DNA of 64,000 nucleotides from Ciona savignyi (taxonomy: Eukaryota; Chordata; Ascidiacea; Phlebobranchia; Cionidae), in the NCBI GenBank assembly GCA_000149265.1, contig CH002721.1, positions 442,806-506,805 of the forward strand. Reading direction: 5' to 3'. Below the pieces are notes generated by a model. It was not told the DNA's origin, ran no database searches, and saw only the letters and a program-made list of their open reading frames with translations. Each line of letters opens with the position of its first letter. Positions within the stretch are counted from its first letter, which is position 1. The position numbers and the translations under genes were made by a program. Below are positions 51,101 through 60,759 of the stretch, one piece after another.

Positions 51101-51367
51101 ATGACATGCTCTTGCACATCTAAATATTATTCAATAAAAAGCTTACAAAATTTAAACACAGACGTTTATTTTGCTTTAAAACTGGTTGCCAAGCTAAAAC
51201 CGGTTATGCCTTAGGCATAGCGGCTTAAGGTGCCAGTACAGTGTAACGGTACATAAATTAAGCAATGATGTTGTTGTTTCAATCATACTTTGATCCAACA
51301 GCCATTTTTGCACGAAGTTCCTGGTCGAGCTTTGCAGAGGCAGCCACCTCTATGCTCATCATGTGCT
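33177..51367 (-). CDS. KMT2E: KMT2E/MLL5-type PHD and SET domain chromatin regulator
   Basis: Exons, 5' to 3': 51367-51289 (ATG 51362), 51003-50925, 50006-49814, 49583-49466, 49089-48964, 48563-48505, 48439-48255, 47219-47184, 47062-47004, 46880-46742, 46683-46556, 46232-46115, 46051-45942, 45582-45505, 45445-45373, 44573-44493, about 43659-43399, 43122-43037, 42859-42174, 41636-41461, 40908-40510, 40017-39919, 39347-39174, 38311-38049, 36613-36441, 35941-35846, 35216-34890, 34536-34433, about 33805-33177. Roughly 1,700 aa against 1,858 in human KMT2E. Family marks in order: MMSIEV start, [43 protein letters not shown] with [36 protein letters not shown], and a Pro/Arg/Tyr-rich C-terminus. 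Related to yeast Set3 and fly UpSET: nuclear, tied to histone deacetylase complexes. Vertebrate SETD5 lacks the PHD, so this is closer to KMT2E. Uncertain: the start of the 43659 exon, and the last junction, where a small exon may be missing. Confidence 0.9.
36317..36422. repeat. 41-bp tandem repeat beside a KMT2E donor site
   Basis: Two and a half units of AAAAAATGGTTTATACAG and AAGATTTTGTATCATTATCA, ending about 20 bases from the donor of exon 36613-36441. Confidence 0.9.
36911..37703. mobile_element. TA-flanked inverted-repeat element in KMT2E intron
   Basis: Terminal inverted repeats AAGCAGTCCTCGAAATTCG at 36911 and CGAATTTCGAGGACTGCTTA ending at 37703, flanked by TA. Length about 793 bp, with no transposase. 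Inside lie three hairpins built from CCACGGCA and TGCCGTGG (36974-36998, 37611-37640, 37658-37683). It behaves like a Tc1/mariner-type or foldback MITE. The inner stretch 37080-37260 is a worn SINE. Confidence 0.75.
37763..37950. repeat. Dispersed 190-bp segment, copy 1 (KMT2E intron)
   Basis: Nearly identical to 41092-41280, starting at GACCTTTTGT and ending at GACTTTGAGAAG. It begins 60 bases after the inverted-repeat element. A third, eroded copy is at 43145-43240. No function recognised. Confidence 0.85.
40150..40490. repeat. AT-rich minisatellite in KMT2E intron
   Basis: About nine units of 35-40 bp with AGTCTAAAAGACCAAA and GGACGTTTTATA, ending about 20 bases from the donor of exon 40908-40510. 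Confidence 0.9.
41092..41280. repeat. Dispersed 190-bp segment, copy 2 (KMT2E intron)
   Basis: Same orientation as copy 1 at 37763-37950, with only a few substitutions and small indels between them. Confidence 0.85.
44045..44318. repeat. Inverted tandem array (long hairpin) in KMT2E intron
   Basis: About ten units of CCCCTTACAACTGAA type (44045-44220) followed, after a short spacer, by about five units of the reverse complement (GGGGTTCAGTTGTA, 44225-44318). In the KMT2E pre-mRNA the two halves would pair into a long imperfect stem. Confidence 0.9.
45505..46683 (-). other. KMT2E: KMT2E SET domain exons
   Basis: Exons 46683-46556, 46232-46115, 46051-45942 and 45582-45505. Reading: [70 protein letters not shown]. 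As in KMT2E and SETD5, the canonical RFINHSC.PN is replaced by [10 protein letters not shown]. The post-SET cysteines are partly kept. Methyltransferase activity is therefore doubtful, as for the whole subfamily. Confidence 0.92.
46253..46350. repeat. 42-bp tandem repeat beside SET exon
   Basis: Two units of TTTGAGAATTTTAT and TTTTTGAGAAAGAAATTTAT just upstream (minus-strand sense) of the exon 46232-46115 acceptor. Confidence 0.85.
48964..49583 (-). other. KMT2E: KMT2E PHD finger exons
   Basis: Exons 49583-49466 and 49089-48964 join as [20 protein letters not shown], then SVWQHIDCM and [12 protein letters not shown]. The Cys4-His-Cys3 zinc ligands are complete. The aromatic-cage positions of KMT2E (the D.GYMI and W residues that read H3K4me3) are kept, so H3K4me3 binding is likely. 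Confidence 0.93.
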
Positions 51368-52367
51368 CTGCACCTTGGTATAGTTGACTTTAACTTTAAT
51401 TTAGTCCATTGAATCCAGCTTTGCTCCATCACATACATACGTCCAGCAAAGCGTTATACCATTGGCAATATTAATGCCATATCACTGACATTAATTCTAT
51501 TGCGTAATACTCATCTTTGCTTATTACACTGTACTTGTTAAAACATCTACATAATAGAAAAGGGAGACTGGTAAAATAAGTGGAAAATTTTAAGCAAGTC
51601 CCTAACAAAAATGTTGATTTACCACAAAAAAAAGAATATGCGACAATTTAATATTAAAACTTAAATAAACAGTCATACCAGCTAGGTACTGTCATATGCT
51701 TATGCCTTAATTAAATATACTAGGGTTTTTAAAGTACCATGGCATGAAGTACAGTTGGATGTTGGTGTATATTCAAATTGGGCAAATCCTTTAAAATATG
51801 TCACACAGAAAAAACTAAAAGGAGGAAAACTGCACACCAAAATAAAGATTATGACATTATAGTACGTTTTAAACATGGGGTTAGAGTGAGGGTTAGTTCT
51901 GAGGTAGAGATTGCTGTTTAGGGCAGGGTTTAAATTAGTTTCAATAGTTTTAGTGAGCAGTTTCCCTCATTCTCGCTTTCCCTCCTTTTAGTGCTGCCCT
52001 GTCACACCTTGTTTCTTGCCTTTTAGTCCACTTAAACTATACAGGCCTATAAAATAATAAACAGGTATATTCTTAACATGCATGAAGTTGTTAAGCAATT
52101 AATAAGTCATTTACAATATATATGTTTAATACAACAAACTACGACAAATAACCGAAACTATTTATAAACGAAGTACGGTATATAACGAAAGTTGTCTGGT
52201 TGGTTTACCTGCTGACAGTCCAAGTCAAAAACAATTCTGTATTAAAACGAAATCAAAAATACAACTATTTCAAAAGCTTCTACATAACACGCATAATGCA
52301 ATCGCTCAATTATAAACGATTGAAGAAACGACCAAGTCCCTGCATAAAGGTATAAACAAACCCTTAC

Positions 52368-52445
52368 TTTATGTTGCCATTTCCCTTCGAATTACTCAAA
52401 GATGGCAGCCAAAAAGTAAATCGCCAAAAGGCGTACATGACGTCA
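52368..52445 (-). promoter_or_regulatory. Probable KMT2E promoter and 5' UTR exon
   Basis: A donor-like GTAAGG (minus) at 52367-52362 ends a possible 5' UTR exon. AAGATGGCAGC at 52399-52409 (plus reading) resembles a YY1 site, and a perfect TGACGTCA lies at 52438-52445. The ATG next to the donor is followed at once by a stop, so translation should start at 51362. Confidence 0.5.
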
Positions 52446-53828
52446 CAATGATATAAACAAAGGTTGCCGGGGCTAATAACAGGGGCGCAGACTGCTTCGA
52501 GACTAAAATCGAGCTAACGGATTGTCGGTCGGGTAGCTCAGTTGTTTGTAACTCAATAACTTCAGCTGTTTTAATGGCAACGACCGAGTAGTTTTCGAGT
52601 TTCTTTCGTTATTTTCGCTACATTTCAAGTGGATTTGTCAAGCGTGTTTTTCGGAGGGGATTTGTATGATTAAAGCCCGGATTTCAAGACTTCAATTTTG
52701 GATGTACCATAGGCTTTAGTATTCCTTTAATTGTAATTGCGTTCAGTTTTTTACTTGTTGTTTCCTATTTGTAACGATTTAACTTTCATGCTTTTTCTAT
52801 TGTTATTTGGTGTCAAGGATGACGTTTCCTTTTTGTGAAAACGCCACGCCTTTGTAAGCAATGGCGCGTAATAAAACGAACGATAAATTCGCTGTCGTTC
52901 ATTGTTTCGAATGTAGGCCAATGCAATTCGTCAGGGATGGATTTAAATTTATTCGGCATACCGCTAATAGGACTTAAATGAGCTGTTGAAGTGCACTTGA
53001 ATGTAACTTCCTGGTTAACCAACAAAGGATGAAAATTAATTACCCGGTAATTAAATATCGCGTGAAAAGATTAGAGGACTTGTTAACCACGGCCTGCAAG
53101 CCCACGATAGGTTTTTGGGTTAAAATCAAGCACTGGATATTTAGTTTTATCATTCGAATAGCTTTAAAACTTGCGTTGCCTTGATCCAGAGCGCTAATTT
53201 GTTAAATTAAACAGCAATAACGTACCTACTACAATAGCTGCGGTCGCCCGTGCCCTGGTTCTTTTTTGGGAATAAAACCGGAATACCTAGCGGGGCAACA
53301 CTAAAAGTAGGGAAACCTCCTACTAAAATTACGGAAACTAATTTAAACTCGGCACTAAACACTAATCTTGACCCCAGAAGCAACCTTAATTCAAACCCCA
53401 TGTTTAAATCTAAACGTCATAATCTTCATTTTATCGTCCAATTTACCTAGCGTTTTTAGTGTATGTATTGTTACGTGATCTCATTTAAACCTTTCCTCTA
53501 TTAGCAGTTAAACTAATAATCAACTGCTATCATTACGATTTAAGGAATACACCATGTCCGTTATATCTTTGATGGGTGGCAGACTTTTTCGGAAAACCGT
53601 TTCCTCCATAAGGCATTGCTTGGGCAATACAAATGAATCAGCTGCTTTAGTACGATTTTATTATTTAACACCGAGATTACACCAAGTAGCCCAGCCTTGG
53701 TTGGTCACCATAAATAAAGCAAAACTGTTAAAAGGAGGGGAATGCAATTCTATATCCCCGCTTTTAACAGAGCTTTTGGTTAACGCTAACATACCGTTTT
53801 CGTCAAACTATAAGTGCTTTGTACGAAT
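52446..53828. other. Intergenic between KMT2E and selenophosphate synthetase
   Basis: No exon recognised. A family C repeat lies at 53285-53440. The 95-codon open frame at 53554-53841 has no features and overlaps the selenophosphate synthetase poly(A) region on the other strand. Confidence 0.6.
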
Positions 53829-53834
53829 TTTATT
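53829..53834 (-). terminator. Poly(A) signal of selenophosphate synthetase
   Basis: AATAAA on the minus strand, 71 bases past the SECIS hairpin. Confidence 0.7.
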
Positions 53835-53904
53835 TTTATAATAGAAGAAATTAAAATGACGGAACTGTGCGTGAGTTAGCAGAGAATTGGCAGTTGTGAA
53901 CGTT

Positions 53905-53985
53905 GAACAAAAGTAGGGGGGCTCTATCTCACTTTTCTTTGTGAAAACAAATTGCAAAAGTGGATTTCATAAATCTACTTTGTTC
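53905..53985 (-). promoter_or_regulatory. SECIS element (type II) in selenophosphate synthetase 3' UTR
   Basis: Read on the minus strand. Helix I: GAACAAAGTAG (53985-53975) pairs with CTACTTTTGTTC (53916-53905). 5' core: ATGA at 53970-53967. Helix II: CACTTTT (53962-53956) pairs with AAAAGTG (53936-53930). GCAA bulge with the two unpaired A at 53953-53952. Helix III: TTTGT with ACAAA around loop TTTC. 3' core: GA in GTGAGATA. The ATGA to AA distance of 13 bases fits the eukaryotic SECIS consensus. It lies about 155 bases past the last stop. The weak part is the base of helix II, where the 5' strand has extra unpaired bases. It would recruit SBP2/eEFSec to recode the UGA in the outer 5' exon. 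Confidence 0.8.
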
Positions 53986-54139
53986 ATCGCTCTTCTTGGT
54001 TTCGCAGTTCACAAACAGCAATCTGCTCATTTGCGTTGTGAACCAGCTTAACCAGTTTCCTACCACCCTGTATGTCTGGGTCAAAAACATGATCGATAAA
54101 ATGTGCTTCGGCTCTGCAAAAAACTTGCTTCAGCAGTTG

Positions 54140-57100
54140 CTATTGATGGTGGTTTTGAAATTGCTGCATTTGCTGGTGATGTTGGTATTGTTGGGGGTCT
54201 TGCACAATTACCTGCGGTTGAGTATTATCAGAAATTAGCAGAAGCAAAAAAAGGTACAAAATCATACTTGTTGCACTTGGTCATGCATGGTTACTGGAGT
54301 TAGTAGCGCAACTGAAGGAGCTTGCTGCATAACTTGTTGCTGCTGTACACTATGGATTATGTTCGTAACTTGTTGCGTTTGAGGGTGCTGCTGCTGTAAG
54401 TTGTTGTTCGGCTGATTTTGAATCTGCAAATAGAACAATAAAGGTCTTATTTTTTAGTTTTTGAATTGTAAAATTAGTTTCATACCTCCGGTAACATTGG
54501 CTTTTGTTGCTCTACGTTTGGTTTGATCTGAAGGAAGAGAGAAGACAAAAGGTATTTTAAGTTTTCAAACAGTTATAAGTAAATCTGACTATTGCCTGTG
54601 TGATAATGTCCCCTTTGCATTTTCCCATTATATTATAATAAAATCATATTTTATCCAGTTTGGCTTAAACTTACAGGGCTTAACATTCATGCTTGTCCGC
54701 CTGTCCGGAAAAGGTGATTTATTGCGTGGGACAAGTAGATATTGCGCAGTGCTTATTTGACAGTACAGGTTAAAAATGCAAACTAAACGCTATTTTCACT
54801 ATCCTTCACCGCCGTGTATAACCCCGAGTTCAAACAGTCCAGCTTTTGTATGTTTTCGTGATTTTTAATGAAACAAGTGTAAGCTAAATGGGACAGGTCA
54901 ATTTGGTACTTAACATGTCAGACAGGACAAGTGCTGTAAAAGCTGTATGTAGAGCTCGACTTACCGTTCTGCGCGGCGTTGTGGTAGGCGGGACGCTTTG
55001 TACTGTTCCGTCTTCCAAGGTTTGAACTTCAATTACCCTCGGCTTGTCAATAATCCGTGCAGTTCGGGACCCTAAAGAATTGGAAGCACCGTTAAGAGTG
55101 AACAACCCCACCATAACACCGAAACCATACAGCCACCTGCTTCAACTATCCCGATAATCCAGGCTTGGTTTCCTTCCACTTTCTTAATCTCGGCACAGTA
55201 TTTTGCAGCTTGTTCTCTTGGAAGGCAAATTAACAAACCACCTGGGTGAGAAAACAGGATGTTGTGTTATAGTTGATTTGGTAGCATAATCGACCAGATG
55301 GAAGAATTTGATATTTTAAATGTACTTATGGACACAGAATATATTTTTGCATAAAAAGAGCCTTCCAAATTTTTTTTCAAATGAGACTGTTTTCCAAATT
55401 AGGGTTAAAACACTTTTTAGAAATTAGTAGTTTACATAAGAGTGCAATTCTTATTTTAACTTGAAAACATTGTGTAAACCACGAAATTAAAAAAGACACT
55501 TGATTGTCCATATATGATTCCTACTTGTAATAAGCAATATACGCCATCATACAGTGATATGATATTTACCTGATGTTTCTGCCGAGGTGCCTTGTAAGAG
55601 GCCAAACATATTCCCACACGCTTTTGCAATGGCTGACATTTTGGCGATGCACGGTAAATTATGGATGACAAAGTTGACTTCATTTCGTTGCTGTTTGGCT
55701 AGGTTTGCAGCGTGACCAAGTATGCCGAAGCCAGTCACATCAGTAGCACCATGACTGTTGAATGTGTGCATTAATTGGGACGCTGTAAAAGAAATTAATG
55801 CGATAGTGTTAGTTTGAAAGTTATATTACTTGAAAATTATATTAGTCGAGTTTATTTTTACTCCTTTATTACAGAAATTATAAAACAGCAAAATTAAATT
55901 AAAAAAGGGAAATATGGCAACTAGATTAGTTAATACATGTCAGCGACAGAGACAATTTAATAAAAAAAATTAACACAGAAGGCAGTTAAACCTAACAATA
56001 CAATTATACAAACAAAGCATATGGCTTGTAACCCTACTGTCAGATAGTGTTGTACATTTAAATTACTAGTAGTTTTATTTCATTTTTCTCCGCAAGAAGT
56101 AGTTTATTTTTTGTTGCCATGATAAAAACATGACTTAGGAAATGATTCGGCAAAAATTATAGTAAAAACACATAAAAATATAACATACAAGACAGAAAAC
56201 AGTCATTTAGAAATGTCAAAATAAAGCACCCTTGTATAAAGTATAAACATAACTGAGACTGTTAAACTTAGATATAAATTATGATAAACATACCTGTTCT
56301 GTTAAGCCTAGCCATATTGAACATAGCATCGTGGTAAGCCTTTTCCACTTCGTCTTCGGAGACAATTAATTTGATTCGGTTCCATTTGTCGTTGCGTTGT
56401 TCCAACCACTGGTGGGCGTTGCATGCCACCTGTGTGCCGAGAGGCTTCGTGAGCACAAGCACATCGCCTGGTACTGCGTTGTCCGGCCTGTGAATGTAAG
56501 CATTCATTTTTAAGATTTGATTTTAGTAGGATATTGGTAGCATATGATATTCAGGTTTAAACCAAATGGGAAATCACAAGCATTGTCACACAGGCAAATG
56601 TCAGCACCCACAGTAACAGGAGCTATTACAGCGTGTGTATGATTAAAGTTGATTCACATTTAGTAGAATTCATTAAAATACTGGGTTCGGGCGATGTAGC
56701 TGAGCCCAAAACACAAATGACCAGTGAGTGATAAGTTTCAATGGTACAACCTGAAAGGCAGAGATGAAGCCCATCCAGCTATTCGGCCAGATTAAGGTTG
56801 TTTGTAAGATATCTAACTAAATAGCATCATGAAGTCGGTTACCAGCTCCTAATGCAAAAGGGAACAACTTACTACTAATGGTAAAACAGCCTAACCAGGT
56901 TTGTAATGATGGACTGAATAAATAACTGGAAGCCAAATTCATGCCGATGAGATATTACACACAGAAAAATGTTCAAATAAATGTAGGTATATTTACTACG
57001 TAACTTTATGGCAGTGATAAAGAAAAGTAAATATTATGAAAAGCACACTACAAAAGCAATTGCAAGTGCAGACTGCAGTAATAAAATATCATTTCCAAGT

Positions 57101-58957
57101 GCAGCTTACATACATAATAAATTCATTTTGTTGACACACAGTTGTGGCAACTCCCCCAATGAGACACCATGGGTTCAAAACAGTTTGTCCGCCGGTTATT
57201 GAAGTCCCAGCCTCTTCTGCACTATCCTGTGAAAATACATTCGGTTGGTGTGAATGAGATATAGAATATTCATGTTTATCCCCGGAAAAGTGGAAAACCA
57301 AGGTGATTAACACACTGGCAATCGTTAGATCACCTACCGCCCATCGTCGGGTTACCGGAGCTATTTAATGTGTTGTGTATGGTTCACACGTTCCTTCAAT
57401 TTGGTAAAACCCATCAATCTACTGGGTTTAGGCAATGTACGTATAGTGCCTTGGCCAAGGACACAACCGACTAGCTAGCGACCAGTTTTAAACATGCAAC
57501 CTTTCGGTTGAACCTAGTGGTTTGATTGTTTCAACAAGTAAGTAACAATGTTGAGAAGGCAAGTGTTGGATCAAAACCTAATGCTAGCTGGTCAGTTTGG
57601 CGGATTAAGACTAACCCCTGTGGAGTAGTAGGTTAAACCAAAAAGGGAAGAAAATGACTGAATAAAAAACATCACATTGCAGTACCGTTAATCTACCTGA
57701 TGGTAGTCGCATGGTAATCTGGCAATTGTCACATGTGGCAACTGACACAGTTACAGCTTTAAAAAAATATCTGCGATGTAAGAGCGGTTTTATACTTATG
57801 GCTGCACAAACACTCTAATAAACTTTAAAATTGATTTCTTGTTCACACAATGCACACAAACAGGGGTGTTTTTGGCAGGTTGGCTACTTTTTAATAACCA
57901 TTTACCTTAAAACCGTGAATCATTAGAGGAATGACGGTGTCTCTTTCTTTTTCGGTGAATTTGGAACTGACGCCAAGAAGCATAAGCATATTGTCGCATT
58001 CTGTTACCCCAACTGCATACAAATCACTCAAAACATTGGCACAAGCAATTTTACCCTGTAAGACAAACAATAATTGGTATTCATATGCATCCATGTGTGG
58101 TAAAAATTAAATTAAGTAATACTCACCATCATATACGGGTCATCAATTAGAGGATAAAAGAAATCAGTTGTCTGAAGGAGTGAGAGGCCTCCAAACCGAA
58201 GAGGTATGACACAGCAATCCAGGCCGATGCCTTTACAGAAATAAATAAGGTTTAAAAAAGGATTGTGAAAACACAAAACACCAAAATGCCATGCCCCGCA
58301 CATAATACCGAATTTTGACCTACCTAAGCGTGGCATTATCATGCCGCCGATATACTGTTCATCGTGATACTGATTTGAACCAAGTTCATGGAGCAATTTA
58401 ACCAAGACATCATTGGGCACTTTACAACCACCTCCGTGTAGCCCTACACAATTGTTGTTATTTAAAGGTTCTTTTAATTTTAGAGAAAATTAATTCCTCA
58501 CCAGTATACTTTGTCAGTCGAAATTTTTTGTTCAGACCATGTGTTTCTGGATCAAACTTTGGCCTTAGAGCCATTTGGTGCTAGGGATCCCTGAAACCAT
58601 AGTACTGTGAGAGGAATATAGCTTGGTACAGTATCTTTATGGTTCGAACAAGTGATATGGTGTCAATCGCAAAAAAACGTAATTTGAAGTCAGTATCATG
58701 GAGGTATTTTTAGAAGCGAGGGGCATGGACATTCATGTTTAATTCTCACCAACTGTGGGGGTTGGTTGCATGTTGTTATTGTGGAACCCATTTCCATTGG
58801 AAACAGATTCAAATCCCTCCAGAAGCTTGAGCAGAACCTTCTGGGGGACCTTGCACCCTCACCCTTTTAAACCAGTGAAGTTTGTTAACCTGAACTCCTC
58901 TTGGAGCCCATGGAAAACCGGGTCCCACTTTGTGTACTTTACCACGTTTTCTACCAT
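54140..58957 (-). CDS. SEPHS2: Selenophosphate synthetase, two isoforms (Sec and Gly)
   Basis: Shared exons: 58230-58127, 57906-58055, 57226-57114, 56487-56294, 55782-55570, 55241-55137, 55071-54965, 54527-54486, 54423-54268, 54211-54140. They are preceded either by the Sec exon 58957-58750 or by the Gly exons 58574-58502 plus 58443-58324. Both modules end in phase 1 and join the same acceptor. The enzyme makes monoselenophosphate from selenide and ATP for selenocysteine synthesis. Marks seen: GCKVP with the catalytic Lys, [86 protein letters not shown]. The core of the Gly form is about 393 aa, almost exactly the length of human SEPHS1 (392). A roughly 90-residue Gln-rich tail follows that vertebrate enzymes lack. 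If the last 56-bp intron (54267-54212) is not removed, translation stops at 54262. Confidence 0.95.
57255..57520 (-). mobile_element. tRNA-like SINE in selenophosphate synthetase intron
   Basis: Inverse copy: ATTCATGTTTATCCCCGG tail, CACCTACCGCCCATCGTCGG core, ACCGACTAGCTAGCGACCAG and a B-box remnant CATGCAACCTTTCGGTTGAA. It lies about 30 bases upstream (minus-strand sense) of exon 57226-57114. Confidence 0.8.
58324..58590 (-). CDS. SEPHS1: Gly-isoform 5' exons (SPS1-like)
   Basis: Two exons: 58590-58502 (acceptor TTTCAG; ATG 58574; an in-frame TAG nine bases upstream fixes the start) and 58443-58324, split by a 58-bp intron. They encode [20 protein letters not shown], then [18 protein letters not shown]. 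The codon at the Sec position is GGT (58432-58430). Metazoan forms with neither Sec nor Cys here are SPS1-type and are not thought to make selenophosphate. Confidence 0.93.
58750..58957 (-). CDS. SEPHS2: Sec-isoform 5' exon with in-frame UGA
   Basis: ATG at 58957, 69 codons plus 1 base, donor GTGAGA. It encodes [20 protein letters not shown], then [17 protein letters not shown]. The TGA at 58861-58859 (codon 33) sits exactly where SEPHS2 has selenocysteine, next to the conserved GCK. Sequence past the TGA stays in frame and is clearly conserved, which argues against a real stop. The exon's end (PTPTV-G) joins IGLDCC of the shared exon, as in SEPHS2. Open-frame tools will miss or split it. Confidence 0.92.
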
Positions 58958-59444
58958 TACCTTATGATCTGGTTTATTTTTTTAGAAAAAATCTGAGAGA
59001 AAAATATAAATTAGCAAATAGAAATTATTTTTTAGAGCATAGATCAAGTAACTCACATTCCCTGCCTTCTACAATTGTTAGGAGAGAAAATTTATGCATG
59101 GGATCTACAATCTGGCTTACGTATTTGGACAAAGTAGCCTACTGCAGACACAAGCCACATTCAGAAGTGGACAATTAAGGTGTGGGCTATAAATATTTCA
59201 GGTATCAAGCCCAAAATAAATAAAAAAACACATGTGATCCGTATTAATAAATTAAACACGGTTACGAGTGACACCATAACACGTATTTCAAAATTTGTGA
59301 AAAGTGCTTGAATGTGCATAATTTAAAGATTTATAAGGCGGGTTTAAGCACAACGACTGACAAGAAAGTATTTGTTATAGATTACTTATTACAATCAAGG
59401 TTCCAAAAACATTTTATAACGTTAATAAAAGTCGCAATACGTAC

Positions 59445-59522
59445 CTTTTTAAATGTGAAAATACAAACACCTTCTCCAGCATGCTTCGAAATGTAATCCT
59501 CCCGACAAGATATATTACCCAT
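59445..59522 (-). other. Possible first exon of selenophosphate synthetase gene
   Basis: ATG at 59522, 26 open codons (MGNISCREDYISKHAGEGVC and 6 more), then a strong donor GTACGT. A CCAAT box (plus 59547-59551) lies about 25 bases upstream. It is not in frame with either downstream start when spliced to the acceptors before the Sec exon (CAG at about 58971) or the Gly exon (58591), so it would act as 5' UTR with an upstream ORF. It could also belong to another gene. Confidence 0.4.
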
Positions 59523-60063
59523 GGTGCACCGCGGGCTTGCAACGCACCAATCAGAAAGCGTTATTTGCAGAATTGACCAAGTCAACGCAGAAAGGAGCAT
59601 CCACTCATTTTCCCAAGGAGGGAGATGACATGGCGGATAAAAATATGCAAACTTTTATTTAGGTATGGGTCGCTGCCACGCTTTAAATTTATTATAGGAA
59701 AACCGGAGCTATTACAGAGTAATAAATAACATGGGAATGTTGTTAAATTTTATTGTCCGACTTCAAAAATGTAAAGGAACTCGTAAAAGTACAACTTGAA
59801 CTATAAAGATAGTATATTATTTTGCTGGAATGATTTTACCTACTTCAATTATGCGTTAGCGTTGTTTGTTAGCACGGTGAGTCGGTGACGTGTGTCTCAG
59901 TGTGGCCACTTATTTTAGACTATTCCAAGGATATTTATGTTTTATCCCGGTGAAAACGAAAGTAGCATTATCACACGTGGTATCTTTAGATTACCTAGCG
60001 AATACGTAAGAGGGCGTTATTAAATCAGATTAGTTCACGGCCACTATGAGTTGTTTACTTGTT

Positions 60064-60270
60064 GTTGTGTTCGATCGAGTGGCCGAATGGTTAGCGCGTC
60101 CGATACATATACCGACTTCTATACAAAAAACGGTCCTAGCGACGAGCCCATCAAGGGTTCGAAACTTGGCTCGGTAAAAAAAAAGTTAGTTGTTTACTTG
60201 TTGTTGTGTTCGATCGAGTGGCCGAATGGTTAGCGCGTCCGATACACATACCGAAACTTGGCTCGGTAAT
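60064..60270 (+). repeat. Two tandem short tRNA-like repeats
   Basis: Copy 1 (60064-60183): GTTCGATCGAGTGGCCGAAT, GTTAGCGCG, ATACCGACTTCTATAC, AAGGGTTCGAAACTTGGCTC, A-rich end. Copy 2 (60207-60270) repeats the start exactly, along with about 20 bases of upstream flank, but is deleted between ATACCGA and GAAACTTGG. They contain A- and B-box-like RNA polymerase III promoter sequence. A true tRNA fold is not evident. Confidence 0.75.
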
Positions 60271-60759
60271 AATGAGAAGTTACAGAATCTGTTGTTTGTT
60301 AATTGGGATTTGTACAGTCATAGTAAAACCCATCAGCAGCAGAATATTAGCCACACACCCCACAAGCTGTTTAAAACAAAAATTTAAGATGCTTTATTTA
60401 TGTTGACTTAATTTATTTTTTTGCAAAACGTATTGACATCGACAATACGCAATTAAGCATGTAATTCGTGGATATTGCTTTTAAAGACGAGGATTGGTTA
60501 AACATTTAAACTGTTTTGAACCCAAACTTAGGTGTAACTAACAATTTAATCCCGCACGTATACAGTTTTAAAGCTATTCCGCTTTATAACAAACAGTCTC
60601 CCACATTTTCCCTACTTTAGCTTTTATAATTTTACTTGTGGCCTTAAAAGGCACTTGAAAATATCACATAAGCCCAGTGGATTATTGGATTCCACACTAT
60701 AACTAGAGAGTGTCAACCACGTGTTTTAAAACCACTATTATTTTGTAAAACACATTTTG

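Noticed and set aside
54103..54303. 66-codon plus-strand ORF of enzyme-like appearance
   Set aside because: It is the reverse of Gln-codon-rich exons of selenophosphate synthetase; its regularity comes from CAA/CAG repeats.
60064..60183. True tRNA gene
   Set aside because: A- and B-box-like motifs are present, but I could not pair an acceptor stem or find an anticodon arm, and the unit recurs as a repeat.
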